Position numbers and translations under genes: made by a program. The notes beneath the pieces were generated by a model, which had not been told where the DNA came from, searched no databases, and saw only the letters and a program-made list of their open reading frames with translations. 46,954 bases of DNA from JBJXHB01 sp046160725 (GTDB taxonomy: Bacteria > Pseudomonadota > Gammaproteobacteria > Burkholderiales > Burkholderiaceae_C), in contig JBJXHB010000095.1 in the NCBI GenBank assembly GCA_046160725.1, forward strand, positions 1 through 46,954, read 5' to 3'. Below are positions 7,506 to 14,444 of this stretch, one piece after another. Position 1 is the first letter of the stretch; each line of letters starts with the position of its first letter.

Positions 7506-8870
7506 CTACTTGCGGGTCTTGACCGGCCGCGTCCAGCCCGCAATGCTGGTCTGGCGCCCGCGCGCCACCGTCAGCTGTCCGGCCGGCGCATCCTGGACAA
7601 TGGTGCTGCCGCCGCCGATGGTGGCACCCGGCCCCAAGGTGACCGGCGCCACCAGCACGCAGTTCGAGCCGACATGCACGTCGTCGCCGATCACTGTGCG
7701 GTGCTTGTTCGCGCCGTCGTAGTTGGCGGTGATGCTGCCCGCGCCGTAGTTGACGCGCTCGCCCACCGTGGCGTCTCCCAGGTAGGCCAGGTGGTTGGCC
7801 TTGGCGCCGCGGGCCAGAGTCGAGTTCTTGACCTCGACGAAGTTGCCGATGTGGACGTCGGCGGCAAGCTGCGCGCCCGGCCGCAGCCGCGCGAACGGGC
7901 CGATCAGGGCGCCCTCGCCGACATCGGCGCCTTCCAGGTGGGTGAAGGGGTGCAGGACGGCACCGGCGGCGATGCGGCTGTCGCGGACCACGCAATGTGC
8001 GCCGATGCGCGCGCCGTCACCGATCGAGACCTCGCCCTCGAACACGCAGCCGACATCGATTTCCACGTCCTGCCCTGCGCTCAGCCGCCCGCGCAGGTCA
8101 AAGCGCGCCGGGTCGGCCAGGCGTACGCCGGCTTCCATCAAGGCGTCCGCCTGCTGCCGCTGAAGCCGCCGCTCCAGGTCGGCCAGTTGCACGGGGCTGT
8201 TGACGCCCAAGACCTCGGTGTCGCTGGCCGGCTGGGCGGCGGTCACCGGCACACCCTCGGCCACGGCCATGGCGACGATGTCGGTCAGGTAAAACTCGCG
8301 CTGGGCGTTGTCGTCCTTCAGCGCCATGACCCAGCGCTTGAGTGCTGCCGTCGGTGCGGCCATCATGCCGGTGTAGATCTCGCGGATGCCGCGCTGGGCG
8401 GCGGTGGCATCCTTGTGCTCCACGATGCCGCGCACCGCGTCGCCGTCGCGCAGGATCCGGCCATAGCCCGTCGGGTCCTCCAGCACGATGGTCAACAGCG
8501 CCAGCGCACGGCCCTCGCAGGCCTGCACCAGCGCCTGCGCCGTGGCAGCGCGCAGCAGCGGCACGTCGCCGCTGAGGATCAGGGTGGTGCCGTCATCGGG
8601 CAGGTGCGGCACCACCTGCTGCACCGCATGGCCGGTGCCGCGCTGTGGCTCCTGGCGCACGGCCGTGGCGGCGTGGGCGGCCAGCGTCGGCTCGACGACA
8701 TCGGCCTGGTGGCCGGTGATCACCAGCAAGCGCTGCGGCCCCAGGCCAACAGCGGTATCCAGGACATGCTGCAATAGAGGGCGCCCGGCCAGCCGGTGCA
8801 GGACCTTGGGAATGCGCGATTTCATGCGCGTGCCCTTGCCGGCAGCCATGATGACGATGGAGAGCGACAT
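7506..8870 (-). CDS. glmU: Bifunctional GlcN-1-P acetyltransferase / GlcNAc-1-P uridyltransferase
   Basis: GlmU makes UDP-GlcNAc, the precursor of peptidoglycan and lipopolysaccharide, in the cytoplasm. The 454-aa product starts MSLSIVIMAAGKGTRMKS, the uridyltransferase loop with the G-x-G-T-R-M-x-S/x-x-P-K signature. The C-terminal half is a left-handed beta helix of hexapeptide repeats, with KANHLAYLGDATVG (His360 aligns with the catalytic acetyltransferase histidine) and NYGAGSITANYDG. ATG 8870 was chosen because the conserved N-terminal strand begins there; 39 upstream in-frame codons show no similarity. Its start codon overlaps the divergent lipoprotein start. A GATAAT box at 8911-8916 on the minus strand is a possible -10, which would place the promoter inside the neighbour. 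Confidence 0.97.
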   Translation of the reverse strand: MSLSIVIMAAGKGTRMKSRIPKVLHRLAGRPLLQHVLDTAVGLGPQRLLVITGHQADVVEPTLAAHAATAVRQEPQRGTGHAVQQVVPHLPDDGTTLILSGDVPLLRAATAQALVQACEGRALALLTIVLEDPTGYGRILRDGDAVRGIVEHKDATAAQRGIREIYTGMMAAPTAALKRWVMALKDDNAQREFYLTDIVAMAVAEGVPVTAAQPASDTEVLGVNSPVQLADLERRLQRQQADALMEAGVRLADPARFDLRGRLSAGQDVEIDVGCVFEGEVSIGDGARIGAHCVVRDSRIAAGAVLHPFTHLEGADVGEGALIGPFARLRPGAQLAADVHIGNFVEVKNSTLARGAKANHLAYLGDATVGERVNYGAGSITANYDGANKHRTVIGDDVHVGSNCVLVAPVTLGPGATIGGGSTIVQDAPAGQLTVARGRQTSIAGWTRPVKTRK

Positions 8871-9762
8871 GGGACTGCTGACGCCTTTTTCTGTTCGAGC
8901 GAAGCGCTGGATTATCCTGGCCCTGCTGCCGTTGCTGGCATCGTGCAGTGCGCTCAGGCTGGCGTATTCCACAGCACCGGAAATCACGTACTGGTGGGCC
9001 GACCGCTATGTGGACTTCAGCGCCGAGCAGGCACCGCGGGCGCGCGCCGCACTGAGCGACTGGTTCGCCTGGCACCGCAGCAGCCAGATTCCGGACTATG
9101 TGGCCTTCCTGGCGTCGGTCCGGGCCCAGGCCCTGGGGGCTGTCACCGCGGCCCAGGTCTGCCAGCGCAGCGCCGAGATCAACCAGCGCCTGGATGTGGC
9201 CTTTGATCGTGCCTTGCCGGCCTTGGCGGACATCGCCTTGACGCTGACACCGGCCAATCTCGAACACATGGCGGAGCGCTACCGAAAGGGCAACGCCGAA
9301 TTCCGGGACGAATATGCGCAGGGCGACCCACGCAAGCGGCGCGAAGCATCGTTCGAGCGCACGCTGAAGCGCATGGAAGACTGGTACGGGCGGCTCGACG
9401 AAGCCCAGCGCAAGGATCTCGCTGCCGCCATGGCCACATCCCCGTTCGACGCGACGATCTGGCTGGCCGAGCGCGACGCGCGCCAGCAGGACATCCTGCG
9501 GACGCTGCGTGCCCAATTGGCGGCGCGGGCCGACAAGCCGCGCATGGCGGCGGCGCTGCGGCAATTGGCCGACTCACAGGCCCAGTCCAGCCGACCGGCG
9601 GCGCGCGAGTATCAGCAAAGGCTGGTGGACTACAACTGCGCCATGGTCGCCCGGATCCACAACTCGACGACAGCCGCCCAGCGGCAGCGCCTGGCCGAGA
9701 AGCTGCGTGGCTACGAGGACGACCTGCGGGCCATCGGCGGGTTGGCGCCTTCCGACAGCTGA
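8869..9762 (+). CDS. DUF6279 family lipoprotein
   Basis: Predicted lipoprotein of 297 aa: a basic start (VRAKRW), a hydrophobic core IILALLPLL and the lipobox LASC with Cys26. The mature part begins SALRLAYSTAPEITYWWADRYVDF, characteristic of the DUF6279 family, and is otherwise helical, charged and without known catalytic motifs. The start at ATG 8869 is preceded by a good ribosome-binding site (GGAGAG, about 5 nt upstream) that lies within the first codons of glmU on the other strand. No better ATG exists before the signal peptide. The function of the family is unknown. It is convergent with the DUF4136 lipoprotein gene. Confidence 0.85.
   Translation: MGLLTPFSVRAKRWIILALLPLLASCSALRLAYSTAPEITYWWADRYVDFSAEQAPRARAALSDWFAWHRSSQIPDYVAFLASVRAQALGAVTAAQVCQRSAEINQRLDVAFDRALPALADIALTLTPANLEHMAERYRKGNAEFRDEYAQGDPRKRREASFERTLKRMEDWYGRLDEAQRKDLAAAMATSPFDATIWLAERDARQQDILRTLRAQLAARADKPRMAAALRQLADSQAQSSRPAAREYQQRLVDYNCAMVARIHNSTTAAQRQRLAEKLRGYEDDLRAIGGLAPSDS
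8911..8916 (-). promoter_or_regulatory. Candidate -10 box for glmU
   Basis: Reading the minus strand, GATAAT matches 5 of 6 bases of the sigma-70 -10 consensus and would give a leader of about 34 nt before the glmU ATG at 8870. It lies inside the signal-peptide codons of the divergent lipoprotein. No convincing -35 element is visible at 17-18 bp. Confidence 0.3.
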
Positions 9763-9796
9763 ATTCGCTCACCGGCCGCGCGCTGACGGCCGACGG

Positions 9797-10444
9797 TCAG
9801 GGCTGGATCGTCACGGTCACCGGACGCGGGTTCAGGCCAGTGCGCGGAAAGTCCACCAGTGCGGCCAGGAACAGCGCCGGCAGCATGCGGTCGGTCTCCG
9901 CGCCGACGCCCCAGTGGCTGGCCCTGGCCTCGAACAGCGGCTTGCTGCTGGCCCGGTCGCGCAACAGCAAGCCGATCTCGCGGTCGTAGCGCGGCATGTC
10001 CGCACGCAGGCTGAAGCTCCAGGCCGGGCCGCGCCAGGGGCCTTGCCGCCAGGCGCCGAATCCGCCGTGCCACCACAGCGGGTCGTCCCAGGGCGAGCGC
10101 TGCTGCCGCGTGACCCGCACGCCGACCTGCACCAGCACGTCGGGATCGCGGCCGGCCGCGGCCGGCACGAAACCGGCCTTCATCAGGGCTGCCGTGGCGG
10201 CGGCCTCCAGCGGCTGCTGTTCGTCGGCCCGGGCCAGCTGCGACGGCAGCCGGTCGAAGGCGAAGCTGCCCGGCGCACGCCCCGCCGGCCATTCGCCGAA
10301 GGTGGACACATCGGCGGTCAAGGACTGCATGCCGGCACAGCCGGCCAAGGCCAGGACCGGGCCGATGGCCACCCAAAGCCCCATGGTTCGGCGCCGGATG
10401 GTCTGCGGCGGCTTGGCGGCGTCGGGTCGCAATACGGCGTCCAT
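9797..10444 (-). CDS. DUF4136 domain lipoprotein
   Basis: Lipoprotein of 215 aa. The signal region ends with the lipobox LAGC (Cys36) after IRRRTMGLWVAIGPVLA. The mature part has the DUF4136 pattern: TFGEWP, FAFDRLPSQ, a helix LEAAATAALMKAGFVPA, DPDVLVQVGV, and a tryptophan/glycine-rich segment (WDDPLWWHGGFGAWRQGPW). I start it at ATG 10444 because GGGGAG sits 7 nt upstream inside the ttcA 3' end; ATG 10384 would also leave a workable signal peptide. The ttcA stop codon ends only 3 bp upstream, so translation is likely coupled. Biochemical function is unknown; members are envelope lipoproteins. Confidence 0.85.
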   Translation of the reverse strand: MDAVLRPDAAKPPQTIRRRTMGLWVAIGPVLALAGCAGMQSLTADVSTFGEWPAGRAPGSFAFDRLPSQLARADEQQPLEAAATAALMKAGFVPAAAGRDPDVLVQVGVRVTRQQRSPWDDPLWWHGGFGAWRQGPWRGPAWSFSLRADMPRYDREIGLLLRDRASSKPLFEARASHWGVGAETDRMLPALFLAALVDFPRTGLNPRPVTVTIQP

Positions 10445-10447
10445 GAC

Positions 10448-11431
10448 TTACTCCCCGGGTGATACCACCCGAATCGTCACCGCCCGGTCAGTGCGGCGTG
10501 CGCCGCAGTCGGCGTCGTCCTCGTCGAAGGCCCGGTCGCCGCCAGCGTCGGGCGTGCCGCTGGGCACCAGGTCCGCGAAAGCATACAGCTTCGGGTCCAT
10601 CAGGTGGCTGGGCGTGACATGGGCCAGCGCGCGCAGCATGTTGTCGGTGCGGCCGGGCCAGCGGCGCTCCCAGTCGCGCAGCATCAGCCGGATCTGGGCC
10701 CGTTGCAGGTCGGACTGGCTGCCGCACAGCGTGCACGGGATGATCGGAAAGGTCCGCAGCTCAGCCCAGCGCTCCAAGTCGGTCTCAGCCACGTAGGCCA
10801 GCGGCCGGATCACCACATGGCGTCCGTCGTCGCTGACGAGCTTGGGCGGCATGGCCTTGAGGCGCCCACCAAAGAACATGTTCATCAGCATCGTGGTGAC
10901 GATGTCGTCGCGGTGGTGCCCGAGCGCGATGCGCGTGGCGCCCAGCTCGCCGGCCACGCGGTACAGGATGCCGCGGCGCAGCCGCGAGCAAAGGCTGCAC
11001 ATGGTCTGGCCCTCGGGAATCAGGCGCTTGACGATGGAATAGGTGTCCTGGTTCTCGATGTGGAACGGCACGCCGCGCTCGGCCAGGTAGCGCGGCAGGA
11101 CGTCGGCAGGGAAACCGGGCTGCTTCTGGTCCAGGTTGACCGCCACCAGCTCGAAGGACACAGGCGCGCGCCGCTGCAGGCCGAGCAGGATGTCCAGCAG
11201 GGCATAGCTGTCCTTGCCGCCGGAGACGCAGACCATGACCTTGTCGCCAGCACCGATCATGTTGAAGTCGGTGATGGCCTGCCCGACCTGCCGGTGCAGC
11301 CGCTTGTCCAGCTTGTGGTTTTCGTGGTCCTGGCGGCGCTGCGCCCGCACGCGGTCCTGTGCCGTTGCCGCGGCTGGGGTGTCGGTGGTCTGGGGTGCGG
11401 CCAGGAGGGCCTCGGCTTCGGGCGGGGTCAT
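10448..11431 (-). CDS. ttcA: tRNA 2-thiocytidine(32) synthetase
   Basis: TtcA thiolates C32 of certain tRNAs using ATP and an Fe-S cluster. The 327-aa product has the PP-loop SGGKDS at residues 70-75 and the two C-x-x-C pairs expected for the family: Cys145/Cys148 (MCSLCSR) and Cys233/Cys236 (PCTLCGS). ALGHHRDDIVTTMLMNMF is also diagnostic. The first 40 residues and the Asp-rich tail after residue 300 are variable extensions. The DUF4136 lipoprotein gene follows immediately on the same strand. The 87-bp gap to the divergent methyltransferase gene holds an inverted repeat and a -10-like box. Confidence 0.96.
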   Translation of the reverse strand: MTPPEAEALLAAPQTTDTPAAATAQDRVRAQRRQDHENHKLDKRLHRQVGQAITDFNMIGAGDKVMVCVSGGKDSYALLDILLGLQRRAPVSFELVAVNLDQKQPGFPADVLPRYLAERGVPFHIENQDTYSIVKRLIPEGQTMCSLCSRLRRGILYRVAGELGATRIALGHHRDDIVTTMLMNMFFGGRLKAMPPKLVSDDGRHVVIRPLAYVAETDLERWAELRTFPIIPCTLCGSQSDLQRAQIRLMLRDWERRWPGRTDNMLRALAHVTPSHLMDPKLYAFADLVPSGTPDAGGDRAFDEDDADCGARRTDRAVTIRVVSPGE

Positions 11432-11462
11432 CGCGGGCTCGGGTTGGGGGGCAGGGCTTGAG

Positions 11463-11495
11463 GTGTGGCCGTGGGCGCTGGCACGTTGGCCACAC
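11463..11495. promoter_or_regulatory. Inverted repeat between ttcA and the methyltransferase gene
   Basis: GTGTGGCC (11463-11470) and GGCCACAC (11488-11495) are exact 8-bp inverted copies separated by 17 bp. They sit in the 87-bp divergent intergenic region, with the right arm 9 bp upstream of the -10-like box at 11505. The layout fits a dimeric regulator site or a cruciform. The bound protein, if any, is unknown. Confidence 0.4.
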
Positions 11496-11504
11496 GCGGG
11501 TTCC

Positions 11505-11510
11505 TACAAT
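11505..11510 (+). promoter_or_regulatory. Candidate -10 box TACAAT, leaderless start
   Basis: TACAAT (5 of 6 bases of the consensus) ends 8 bp before the ATG at 11519. A normal transcription start 7-8 nt after the box would fall on or next to the A of the ATG, which predicts a leaderless mRNA. No clear -35 hexamer is visible. Confidence 0.4.
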
Positions 11511-11518
11511 CGTGCCCG

Positions 11519-12619
11519 ATGACAGATGGGTCCGACAGTGTATCGGCGCACCTGGCGCGGCGCATCGGATCGGCCATCGAGGCGCAGGGCGGCTGGCTGC
11601 CATTCGACACTTACATGCAGATGGCGCTGTACGAGCCGCAGCTGGGCTACTACGCCCGTGGCGAGCGGCTGTTCGGCCGCATGCCGTCGTCCGGCAGCGA
11701 TTTCGTCACTGCACCTGAGATGACGCCGCTGTTCGGGCGGGCCCTGGCCGCCCAGCTGCGGCAGGCCCTGGACGCCTGCGGATCCGACCTGCTGGTCGAG
11801 TTCGGAGCCGGCTCAGGCGCCTTGGCAGAGGTCCTGCTGGACACTCTGGGCGACGCCGTCGGCCGCTATGCCATCCTGGATGTCTCCGGCGGGCTGCGTG
11901 AGCGCCAGCAGCGCCGCCTGGCGCGCTTCGGCGACCGGGTCTGCTGGTGGGATGCATGGCCTGAACAGCCGATTCGCGGCGTGCTGCTGGGCAACGAAGT
12001 GCTGGATGCCATGCCGGTCAGCCTGCTGCACTGGGACGGCAGCCGGTGGCATGAGCGGGGCGTGGTCAACGCCGGCACGGGTGCGTTTGCCTTCGCCGAC
12101 CGGCCGACCGATCTGCGGCCGCCCGTGGATGGGCCGTTTGTGCCGGGCACGGTCACCGAGGTCGGCCGTCAGGGCCAGGCTTTCATCGCCTCGCTGGCCG
12201 ACCGGCTGTCCTGTGGTGTGGCGTTGTTCATCGACTATGGCTTCCCGGCCACCGAGTACTACCACCCGCAGCGACAGGGCGGGACGCTGATGTGCCACCG
12301 CGGGCACCGGTCGGACGACGACCCGCTGTCCGATGTGGGCCTGAAGGACATCACCGCGCATGTGGACTTCAGCGCCATTGCGCTGGCCGGGCAAGACGCA
12401 GGCCTGGACGTGCTGGGCTATACCGCACAGTCGCACCTGCTGCTGAACTGCGGTTTGTCCGGGCTGATGGAGACCGCGACGCTGCCCGACCGGTCCATGG
12501 CGGCACGGCTGGTGTCCGAGCACGAGATGGGCGAGCTGTTCAAGGCCATCCTGTTCGCGCGCGGCTGCCATTTCGACCCGCTGGGCTTTGTCGCGGGCGA
12601 CCGGACCCACCGGCTTTGA
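11519..12619 (+). CDS. SAM-dependent methyltransferase, MidA/NDUFAF7 family
   Basis: Protein of 366 aa. N-terminal landmarks are GGWLPFDTYMQMALYEPQLGYYARG and FVTAPEMTPLFGRALAAQL, typical of the COG1565 family that includes mitochondrial NDUFAF7. The SAM-binding strand is LLVEFGAGSGALAEVLL (about residues 97-113). GNEVLDAMPV, CGVALFIDYGFPATEYYHP and DITAHVDFSAIA are also family hallmarks. The mitochondrial member methylates an arginine of complex I subunit NDUFS2; the bacterial substrate is unproven. The start at ATG 11519 follows the TACAAT box closely. A DUF2905 gene follows 16 bp after the stop. Confidence 0.88.
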   Translation: MTDGSDSVSAHLARRIGSAIEAQGGWLPFDTYMQMALYEPQLGYYARGERLFGRMPSSGSDFVTAPEMTPLFGRALAAQLRQALDACGSDLLVEFGAGSGALAEVLLDTLGDAVGRYAILDVSGGLRERQQRRLARFGDRVCWWDAWPEQPIRGVLLGNEVLDAMPVSLLHWDGSRWHERGVVNAGTGAFAFADRPTDLRPPVDGPFVPGTVTEVGRQGQAFIASLADRLSCGVALFIDYGFPATEYYHPQRQGGTLMCHRGHRSDDDPLSDVGLKDITAHVDFSAIALAGQDAGLDVLGYTAQSHLLLNCGLSGLMETATLPDRSMAARLVSEHEMGELFKAILFARGCHFDPLGFVAGDRTHRL

Positions 12620-12635
12620 AGGGACATCTATCCCA

Positions 12636-12827
12636 ATGCGCTGGCTGCTGGTCTTCCTGATCGCCTTCCTGGTCTTCAATGGCCTGCGCCATTGGCTGCA
12701 GCGCATCGGCCTCGGACGCCTGCCGGGCGACTTCAGTTTCCGGCTGGGTGGACGGGACTGGTACGTGCCGTTGGCCAGCAGCCTGGTGCTGAGCTTGATC
12801 GCCATGGGCATCGGCCTGCTGATCTGA
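12636..12827 (+). CDS. DUF2905 family small membrane protein
   Basis: Protein of 63 aa. An N-terminal membrane helix (LLVFLIAFLVFNGL), then the conserved core GLGRLPGDFSFRLGGRDWYVPLASSLVLSLIAMGIGLLI, which contains the G-x-L-P-G-D motif of DUF2905 and a second membrane helix. ATG 12636 gives the family's usual length, and the upstream frame overlaps the methyltransferase. Function is unknown. It probably belongs to the same transcript as the methyltransferase gene, 16 bp upstream. Confidence 0.85.
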   Translation: MRWLLVFLIAFLVFNGLRHWLQRIGLGRLPGDFSFRLGGRDWYVPLASSLVLSLIAMGIGLLI

Positions 12828-12861
12828 GCGGCGCGCGCATGGCCGAGCGCAGGGGCGCCGG

Positions 12862-13242
12862 CTACTCGTGGATGGTCCAGATGTGCTGGCATTTGCGGCA
12901 GCGGACCCGCACGTCGCCGCTGGCGACATCGTTGTCCGCGACCTCCAGCCGCCCATAGGTCGCGCAGGCCGGGCAATGGGCCTGGTTGGCCACGAACTCG
13001 GCATGGTGAAGCAGGTAGAGGTAGCGCCTGACGGCCCAGTAGCCCACGGCCGCGCAGACCAGCACGGCGATCACGTCCACCAGCCGGTCGGCCAGCGATT
13101 GCATTGTCATGAAGGCCTCGGCCCCAGCCAGGAAGCCGATGGCGGACAGGAAGGTCAGCACCATGTGCCCATGGCTGGCCAGCAGGCGGCGCTCGTACCA
13201 CTTGCGAAAGCCGAGCCGACGTATGCCTTCGGCCAGCTTCAT
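12862..13242 (-). CDS. Small membrane protein with C-terminal zinc ribbon
   Basis: Hypothetical protein of 126 aa. Two membrane segments lie at about residues 27-45 (MVLTFLSAIGFLAGAEAF) and 52-70 (LVDVIAVLVCAAVGYWAV). The C-terminal region carries two C-x-x-C pairs, CPACATYG and CRKCQHIW, spaced as in a zinc-ribbon fold. Its ATG overlaps the stop of cca by 4 bp (ATGA), making it the last gene of the minus-strand run that starts at 18160. I recognise no named family. A role in membrane quality control or assembly would be a guess. Confidence 0.75.
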   Translation of the reverse strand: MKLAEGIRRLGFRKWYERRLLASHGHMVLTFLSAIGFLAGAEAFMTMQSLADRLVDVIAVLVCAAVGYWAVRRYLYLLHHAEFVANQAHCPACATYGRLEVADNDVASGDVRVRCRKCQHIWTIHE

Positions 13243-14444
13243 GGGACCGCTCCGGTGGCCGGCTCTGGCCAGGTTCGGCGCACGGCGTCCTGTCGCGCCG
13301 CGCGGACCGCATCGCCGACCGCGACCCCACGCAGGCCGGCGGCCAGCGCCTCGCGCGACGCGGCGGCGACATCGGCGGCCAGCGCGGCGCTCAAGGCGGC
13401 CCTCAGATTCCCGTGCAATCGGTCAGCCGTTGACGGATCAGCCCCGGCTGCGCGTGCATCGCAGGCCACGGCCTGCAGCAGGTCGAGAAAGCGCTGTGGC
13501 CGACGCCAGGCGTCGCCGCGCTCCAACAGGTCCATGACCCGCCGGGCATCCGCTCTGGCAGTGGCATGCACGGCGGCACGCTCACGCACCAGCAGCAGGG
13601 CCATTTCCTGGCAGTCCTGGGGTGCGCGCCAGCGGTCGCACAACTGCTGGGTCGCGGGCACGTCCAGGCCCAGGCACAGGCATGCAAAGCGCACGGGTAG
13701 CGCCGAGCCTGCACCAGCGGCCAGGTCCAGCGCACGCTCGAGATGGGCGCCGGCATCGACCGGCCCTGGCGGCGTGTCCGAATTGGCCGATGCCCCCGAA
13801 GGGGCCCACAACGCCGCCAGCTCCGGCGCCAGCCGGGGCAGCGCGCCGCAGTACCGCAGCACCGTCAGCATGCGACTTGGCCGCGCTGCCATCAGGCCAC
13901 GCGACAGCTCCTGCCACACACGCTCGGGCACCAAGGCGTCGGCTTCGCCTCGGTCGACGATCGCCCGGGCCAGAGCCAAAGTCTGCGGTGCGACGACAAA
14001 GTCCGGCCAACGCGCCGCGAAGCGCGCCAGGCGCAGCAGCCGGACCGGGTCCTCGGCGAAAGCCTGCCCGACATGGCGCAACAGCCCGGCGGCCAGGTCG
14101 GCCTGGCCGCCGAAGGGGTCGACCAATTCGCCGCTGTCCGGATCCATCGCCATGGCGTTGATGGTCAGGTCGCGCCGCGCCAGGTCCTGCTCCAGTGTGA
14201 CACCGGGGTCAGCATGAAAGACAAAGCCGTGGTAGCCGGGCGCCGATTTGCGCTCGGTGCGCGCCAGCGCGTATTCGTCGCCGGTCTGTGGATGCAGGAA
14301 GACCGGAAAGTCCCGGCCCACCGGCTTGAAGCCCGCGTCCACCATGGCCTGCGGCGAGCTGCCCACCACCACCCAGTCTCGGTCCGAGGCCGGGACGCCC
14401 AGCAGCTGGTCGCGCACCGTGCCGCCGACCAGCCAGGCCTTCAT
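13239..14444 (-). CDS. cca: CCA tRNA nucleotidyltransferase
   Basis: Adds or repairs the 3'-CCA end of tRNAs. The 401-aa product has the class II nucleotidyltransferase signature GGTVRDQLLG (residues 7-16), metal-binding Asp21 and Asp23 in SDRDWVVVG, RRDLTINAMA (90-99) and the neck motif EDPVRLLRLARFAARW (131-146). The C-terminal part aligns with the E. coli type HD domain, but LCHDLGK is here LCLGLDV (about 256-262), so the HD metal site and its phosphatase/phosphodiesterase activity are probably lost. ATG 14444 overlaps the upstream gene's TGA (ATGA), which settles the start over the in-frame ATG at 14480. The 3' end overlaps the next gene in the same way. Confidence 0.94.
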   Translation of the reverse strand: MKAWLVGGTVRDQLLGVPASDRDWVVVGSSPQAMVDAGFKPVGRDFPVFLHPQTGDEYALARTERKSAPGYHGFVFHADPGVTLEQDLARRDLTINAMAMDPDSGELVDPFGGQADLAAGLLRHVGQAFAEDPVRLLRLARFAARWPDFVVAPQTLALARAIVDRGEADALVPERVWQELSRGLMAARPSRMLTVLRYCGALPRLAPELAALWAPSGASANSDTPPGPVDAGAHLERALDLAAGAGSALPVRFACLCLGLDVPATQQLCDRWRAPQDCQEMALLLVRERAAVHATARADARRVMDLLERGDAWRRPQRFLDLLQAVACDARAAGADPSTADRLHGNLRAALSAALAADVAAASREALAAGLRGVAVGDAVRAARQDAVRRTWPEPATGAVP

